Positions 59,501 through 64,000 of a DNA stretch of 64,000 bases are shown one piece after another. Origin of the DNA: Vandiemenella viatica (Eukaryota; Arthropoda; Insecta; Orthoptera; Morabidae); assembly GCA_031002005.1 (NCBI GenBank), contig CM061920.1, positions 121,572,095-121,636,094 of the forward strand. The letters are read 5' to 3'. Below the pieces are notes generated by a model that saw only the letters and a list, made by a program, of their open reading frames with translations, did not search any database and was not told the DNA's origin. Numbering within the stretch: position 1 is the stretch's first letter; each line of letters begins with the position of its first letter. The translations under genes and the position numbers were made by a program.

Positions 59501-60628
59501 TTTAGCAGAGACACTCCTCTTGTTGCTGCCGGACCCATTTCTGTGCGAGAGACTAGAAGTTAGGATTAAGCAGCTGTCTTTCCTCTCTGGAAACAGAATT
59601 AAAATTGAGTAATTTCTACGACGTATGGGGCCTGTGGCCCGTTTGTGAGTATAGCACGCAGTACAACTGGTATGGCAGCACAGGTTTCCGGTATAGTTGC
59701 GGTAAGGAAAAGCCATACAATTTACACTACACAAGTGTTACAGTAACTCTAGTTTAATTTGGAATACGACTCCCAGCAGTTTCTGCCGCACTGTTCACAA
59801 ACAGATTAACGTACCTTATCTCGGATCCTCACTAATGTTCCAGCATGCAGCGGCTCTGGTAAGTCTGTCTGGCTGCGCGGGGATAATAAGCGTAAAGTGA
59901 ATCATCCGTCATGTGGCGTCATGCAAGTTGCGCTAGTTGCTCCCAGGTAACGCATTTCTATTAAATTTTTTAATAAGTCGATAGGAACAAACAATCACAA
60001 TACATCAGTAGAGAGTACTTAAGTCAATTTTTCTGCGTTCTGAAATCTAAGCTCCATGACTGCAGAACCCACTATTTTCAAATACTCGTACATTACGAAC
60101 AAGAGATGTAATTTGAAATCAGTGCTCCAGTAACAGTGCGATCAAAGAAGTGAATGAAGTAATTGTAAACTCGTTAGTGAAAAAATGTTTTGTAAGTGAT
60201 GCGTTATTCCCAATATGTCATTAGAGAATATTATTCATGAATGTGCCATAGATTAAGAGATACCAATACGACGCAGTTTGTGGTGATAGCTTCAATCTTT
60301 ATTAATAAACGCAGTCCATGTTTCTCAATATTTTCATTTGTTCCTAGGAGGTGTCATTTAATAAATACCTGTAAAACTGTAATTACTTTAAGCTTTGACG
60401 AAAATAATTTTAAAACAACGTGTAGGCATGAATTTTAGGAAACCCTTTTGTTGACTTCCATCTTACATTGGACCCCTTCTCCCCCAAGAACACAGCTATT
60501 TGTTGTTACTGTAGTACCACCACATTAATTGCGATCTGGTTTTGTCATTTGTAGGAATCTGACATTATTTCACTCTGAAATCATAATAAACATTTCGACT
60601 GAAAACGTAACTTATTTTTGAATGGATA
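59501..60628. other. Unannotated DNA
   Basis: No gene or repeat recognised. Confidence 0.5.
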
Positions 60629-61290
60629 TTAATTTGTGGACACTTCGATCATAATTTCTCAGCTTTTCGACGTCAAAGATATATAACATACCGTATTACA
60701 TTCCTGGGATAGTATGCTTTATATTGTTTTGAAAATCCGTCGTAATTATACCGCGTTCATCTAATAACAAATACTAATTTCCTAGTACATTTGTCTTAAT
60801 GTTTCAACCTTTAGATATCACATCAAAAAGAAACACACTCCATATTACTTCTTTCCCCATGCGGTGTATATTATTCGATGCTTGATCAAAATCCTACCAT
60901 TAGTTTTCGCCTGTATAACGTTCAACGAAAAATAGGTACTAATTCGTGGACACTTTTACTTTAAATTTCTCAGCTTTTCTACTTCAAATCAAAATGAAAA
61001 GTAACCTATTTTTCCGGAGGAAATAAGGGCCTGTATATTATTTGATACTCCGTCAATTTACAACCAGTAGTTTTTGCGTGAAACGCTTCTACGAAAAATT
61101 TGTAATAAGTTTGGAACAATTTCGTCTTAAATTTATCAGCTTTCCGAATTTATATCAGAGTGAAGCAAACCCTACTTTACCGACTGAGCCACAGACTGTA
61201 CATTATTCAAAAACCCATCGAAACTTAAGTTGTAGTGTTTCGTGAATCTATTTGTCGAAACAGACCAAAAGACAAACAGACACAAATTTT
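60629..61290. repeat. Degenerate tandem array, about 4 units of 140-170 bp
   Basis: Unit starts near 60629, 60771, 60939 and 61102 share TAATTYGTGGACACTT-like and ATTTCTCAGCTTTTC-like segments. A second landmark, CTGTATATTATTYGAT, recurs near 60862, 61032 and 61196. The array closes with AAACAGACCAAAAGACAAAC, similar to the end of the 37528-38770 repeat. Confidence 0.6.
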
Positions 61291-64000
61291 TTTTAAAAAA
61301 GGTTGATTTCTGTTCTGTAGCCGATTAAAAAAGCCAAAAACTATTTTTTTCCTTAAATATCTTAAATACATAGACTTTCTTCCTGCCACAGTAGTAGTAT
61401 ATTTATAGATATTATTCTAATCGCTGTAATCCTAAAGGAAAGTTTTCAGGGAAAAAAATCATAGATCAAGGCCAGTTCATATGATTTGTTCTTATTACAC
61501 TGTGGTATTCTCTTGGAGGAATATTCTGGACGCTTATTCTTACCAACGTCTATTATAATGAATTGGAATTTGTTTCTGTGGGACGCACTAAGTAAATGTT
61601 GCAGTATGCGTACTGAAATTCAAAAAGCAAAATTAATAACAGCAGTAGAAGTTTGGCGAGTAGAATACCGTCAAAGCTAGGCTTTCGAAAGAGGCTAAAA
61701 TATGTGAGAATAATTGTGCAAGCAAAGCAAATTATGTAAATGTACAGCGCGCAAAGGAATAAAATAAAAGTTAAAAATCAGTTAACTCTGATAATACTTA
61801 TAAACGAATACTATTGACCGGACGCAAAGTAAGACGCTCCGGAGCCTACGCATGATACAAGACAGCAACTGCACATTTACTGTATCATGGAAGCAAATGG
61901 TTAGATTTTGAGGTAGCATCTATATCACCAGACATATCTACTTAACGACTAATAGATGATATATAACAATTATTTACATAATAACATGAAACCAATGTCC
62001 GTCGTAACCCTTTGAGTTTCAATGCATCCATAAATTCTAATGAAAAACTATATCCCTGATGAATAAAACTTATTTCGACATCCAATTAATTTTAATCATA
62101 TTTTTTGTAGCTTCCTGTTTATCTTTGTTGTGACAAATAAAGGAGAAGTAAGTGCACATGAAAGAGAGAAACCGTATTTTCTTCATCACAGCGTTTTGAA
62201 GACGGAGATTAAATTTCTCTTTGGAGCTTGAAGTGAGGATCGTGGGGAATGATGGTCGGGCGGGGTGACATTCCTGTCTCCTGCGGAATGCGAGAGGGCC
62301 AAACAAAATATTGTTTGTGCCGCCAGCAATTAAACCAGAACACTTCACGTCGTTGTGTTGTTACGAAGCTAATAAAATTGACAGTGAACGGATTTTCTCT
62401 GTAGTAAGAAACTGTGGCGAGGAAACAAAAGTGACAGAACGAGATAAAGTGTTAATATTTCCGTGATTGTTAAACAGGAGTTCAGAAGACTGATCCCACT
62501 AGTATGTTGTAACTACTTACTGCGAGAACTAATATCTTAAATCTTTCTAATTAAAAATCTGAAGTTGTCCTTCCTTTTCAGAATAAAAACTTTAATGACA
62601 CAACTTAATAAAAAAAAACTCTTTTATGACTTCTTCTGGTGTAGTTTTAATTGCTCCTTTTGTATTTACGATCGTTAAGAATAATAAATGTATTGTTTTA
62701 GCTCGAAAAATTTTACAATACCCATACTTTCTTTGATTTTTCTTTCTCCGCTCATCACAAAATAGATGTGATATCCATAAAAAAAAGTTGTTTTGCGTAT
62801 ACATTTCTTGGTACTAGAGTCATGTAGGAAACTTTGGCGTGTGCACACCTCCCGAACACAAAAATACACAATATTCGGTCTTAAACCTTTTTCGTGTTAA
62901 AGAGAATGAATCATGTGGTTTCGACAATTCGTTGTGTAATTTATGGTCCCAAAAAACTGCTTCCTTGGTTATCGACATGAGATTTATGTTTGAGTTATTT
63001 TAGGTACTACAGTAATTCAAGCAATAAAGAACTAACTCGAATAATTAAAAAAAGTGATTTTCGTCATGAATTGTTGATTTTATTGAAATTCGAATTTTCT
63101 TTTAGAACTTTAAAATCCTTAACTTATGTTTCCCTGCTGTGAAATTCTTCTCTTATAGCTTCGGTGAAATTTATCTAATGCAATCGAAAATTTGTGGTAA
63201 CGCATGACTATAAAATTGCAGAAATCCTTTGCGTTATCCAGCAGACGAATAAATGGCGATTTAAGATCATTACTGTTATGATTGACATTTGTTGTCTAAA
63301 ATTATCACTATACATTTACCAAATTGTTAGGAACTCTCATATTTATTTCAACGACATTTTTCCATGTTCAGTGTCAAATAATTTTACATTAAACATTAGA
63401 GGTTTAGTGGTGCCATTGAAAATACCACATGGTTATTGTATGAAAAACAATATTTGTGCTAATAGGTCCATTAAAAAATTATAACTGGAGCAAAGAAAAA
63501 TGTCAAGTAAAACAATTTTTATTTTTCTCTTTATTCTTATTTAATTTTCTGACATTTATCTAATACTGGCTGGTTCTTGAAATATTTGTACCGCAACACT
63601 GAACAATGTTTTTTACCCAAAAATTAAATATCTAAGTGATATTATTTTCCGTCCTATTTTCTTTAAATAAATTGAGAACTTTTGGTATTAGGAGACATCG
63701 ACAAGCATAAACAGATATATTGTTTTTCTCTTGTTGAGATCACTAGTGACTAAGTGTAGCTGCAATGAACCATTTCATTAAATAAGAATTATAAACTACT
63801 ATGGTGAAATTATAGATAATCTTCAGACGTCGGTATTTTTTAAACCTTTAATGGCTTCATGTTTCTATATCAGCAGGTGTAATGAACTACACAAAGTTTA
63901 GTGTCAAAAATTAATGGTGCAATGTATACTGTAATACTGCTCAATCTCAGCAAACAAATTGTAAACTGTGGAGAATTGATTATTATGTGTTTTTGGTGCT
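61291..64000. other. Unannotated AT-rich DNA to window end
   Basis: No gene recognised. A patch at 62225-62320 with GGAATGCGAGAGGGCC faintly recalls a SINE head but is too short to call. Confidence 0.45.

Noticed and set aside
59246..59734. 162-codon minus-strand frame as a gene
   Set aside because: Half of it is a family A SINE read in reverse; no protein motif.
62225..62320. Minus-strand SINE head near GGAATGCGAGAGGGCC
   Set aside because: Too short, with no B box or core.

Overview
The window looks like gene-poor, AT-rich insect nuclear DNA made almost entirely of transposable elements in various states of decay. I found no host protein-coding gene, no true tRNA or rRNA gene and nothing bacterial. 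The best clue to the organism is the most abundant repeat, a tRNA-headed SINE (here family A) with the core GCCGGGATG...AAAGGCCATGGCC and a tail resembling GACCTCG..GACGTTAA. From memory it resembles SINEs of Polyneoptera (locusts, cockroaches, termites, stick insects). That assignment is an inference.

Layout. 0-13 kb: an inverted pair of tRNA-Met-like repeats (125-345, 939-1190), a G-rich Harbinger-type MITE (1305-1654), a minus-strand SINE, then unannotated AT-rich DNA. 13.1-15.5 kb: a decayed non-LTR retrotransposon holding a SINE with perfect 12-bp target-site duplications. 16-19 kb: more SINEs, a second copy of the MITE and a CpG-rich patch. 19.9-22.3 kb: an RTE-like LINE with endonuclease end, reverse transcriptase and C-terminal domain, disabled at its catalytic box. 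25.2-26.0 kb: an 812-bp insertion with 12-bp duplications, made of two long inverted arms that each carry a hammerhead ribozyme motif; I read it as a Penelope-like element fragment. 27-31.5 kb: a 188-bp tandem-repeat element, SINEs and a LINE C-terminal fragment.

35.2-37.5 kb holds the only intact gene: the transposase of a complete Tc1/mariner-superfamily element with DD41D spacing (Visitor-like), about 270-bp terminal inverted repeats and internal 41-bp tandem repeats. 37.5-38.8 kb is a non-coding dispersed repeat. 43.8-45.9 kb is a SINE fused directly to a 5'-truncated R1-like reverse transcriptase whose frame is otherwise open. 48.5-49.2 kb is a second copy of the 188-bp array. 51.3-52.6 kb is a complete but frameshifted DD34D mariner. 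52.9-54.5 kb is a non-autonomous hAT element with 8-bp duplications. 58.6-58.9 kb is a hAT-type MITE dimer inside a single duplication. 60.6-61.3 kb is a degenerate 165-bp tandem array.

How the parts relate: all functions seen are mobilisation functions. Only the DD41D transposase reads intact. SINEs depend on LINE machinery in trans; the two hAT-type elements and the MITEs would depend on transposases encoded elsewhere. Nested insertions give a partial time order.
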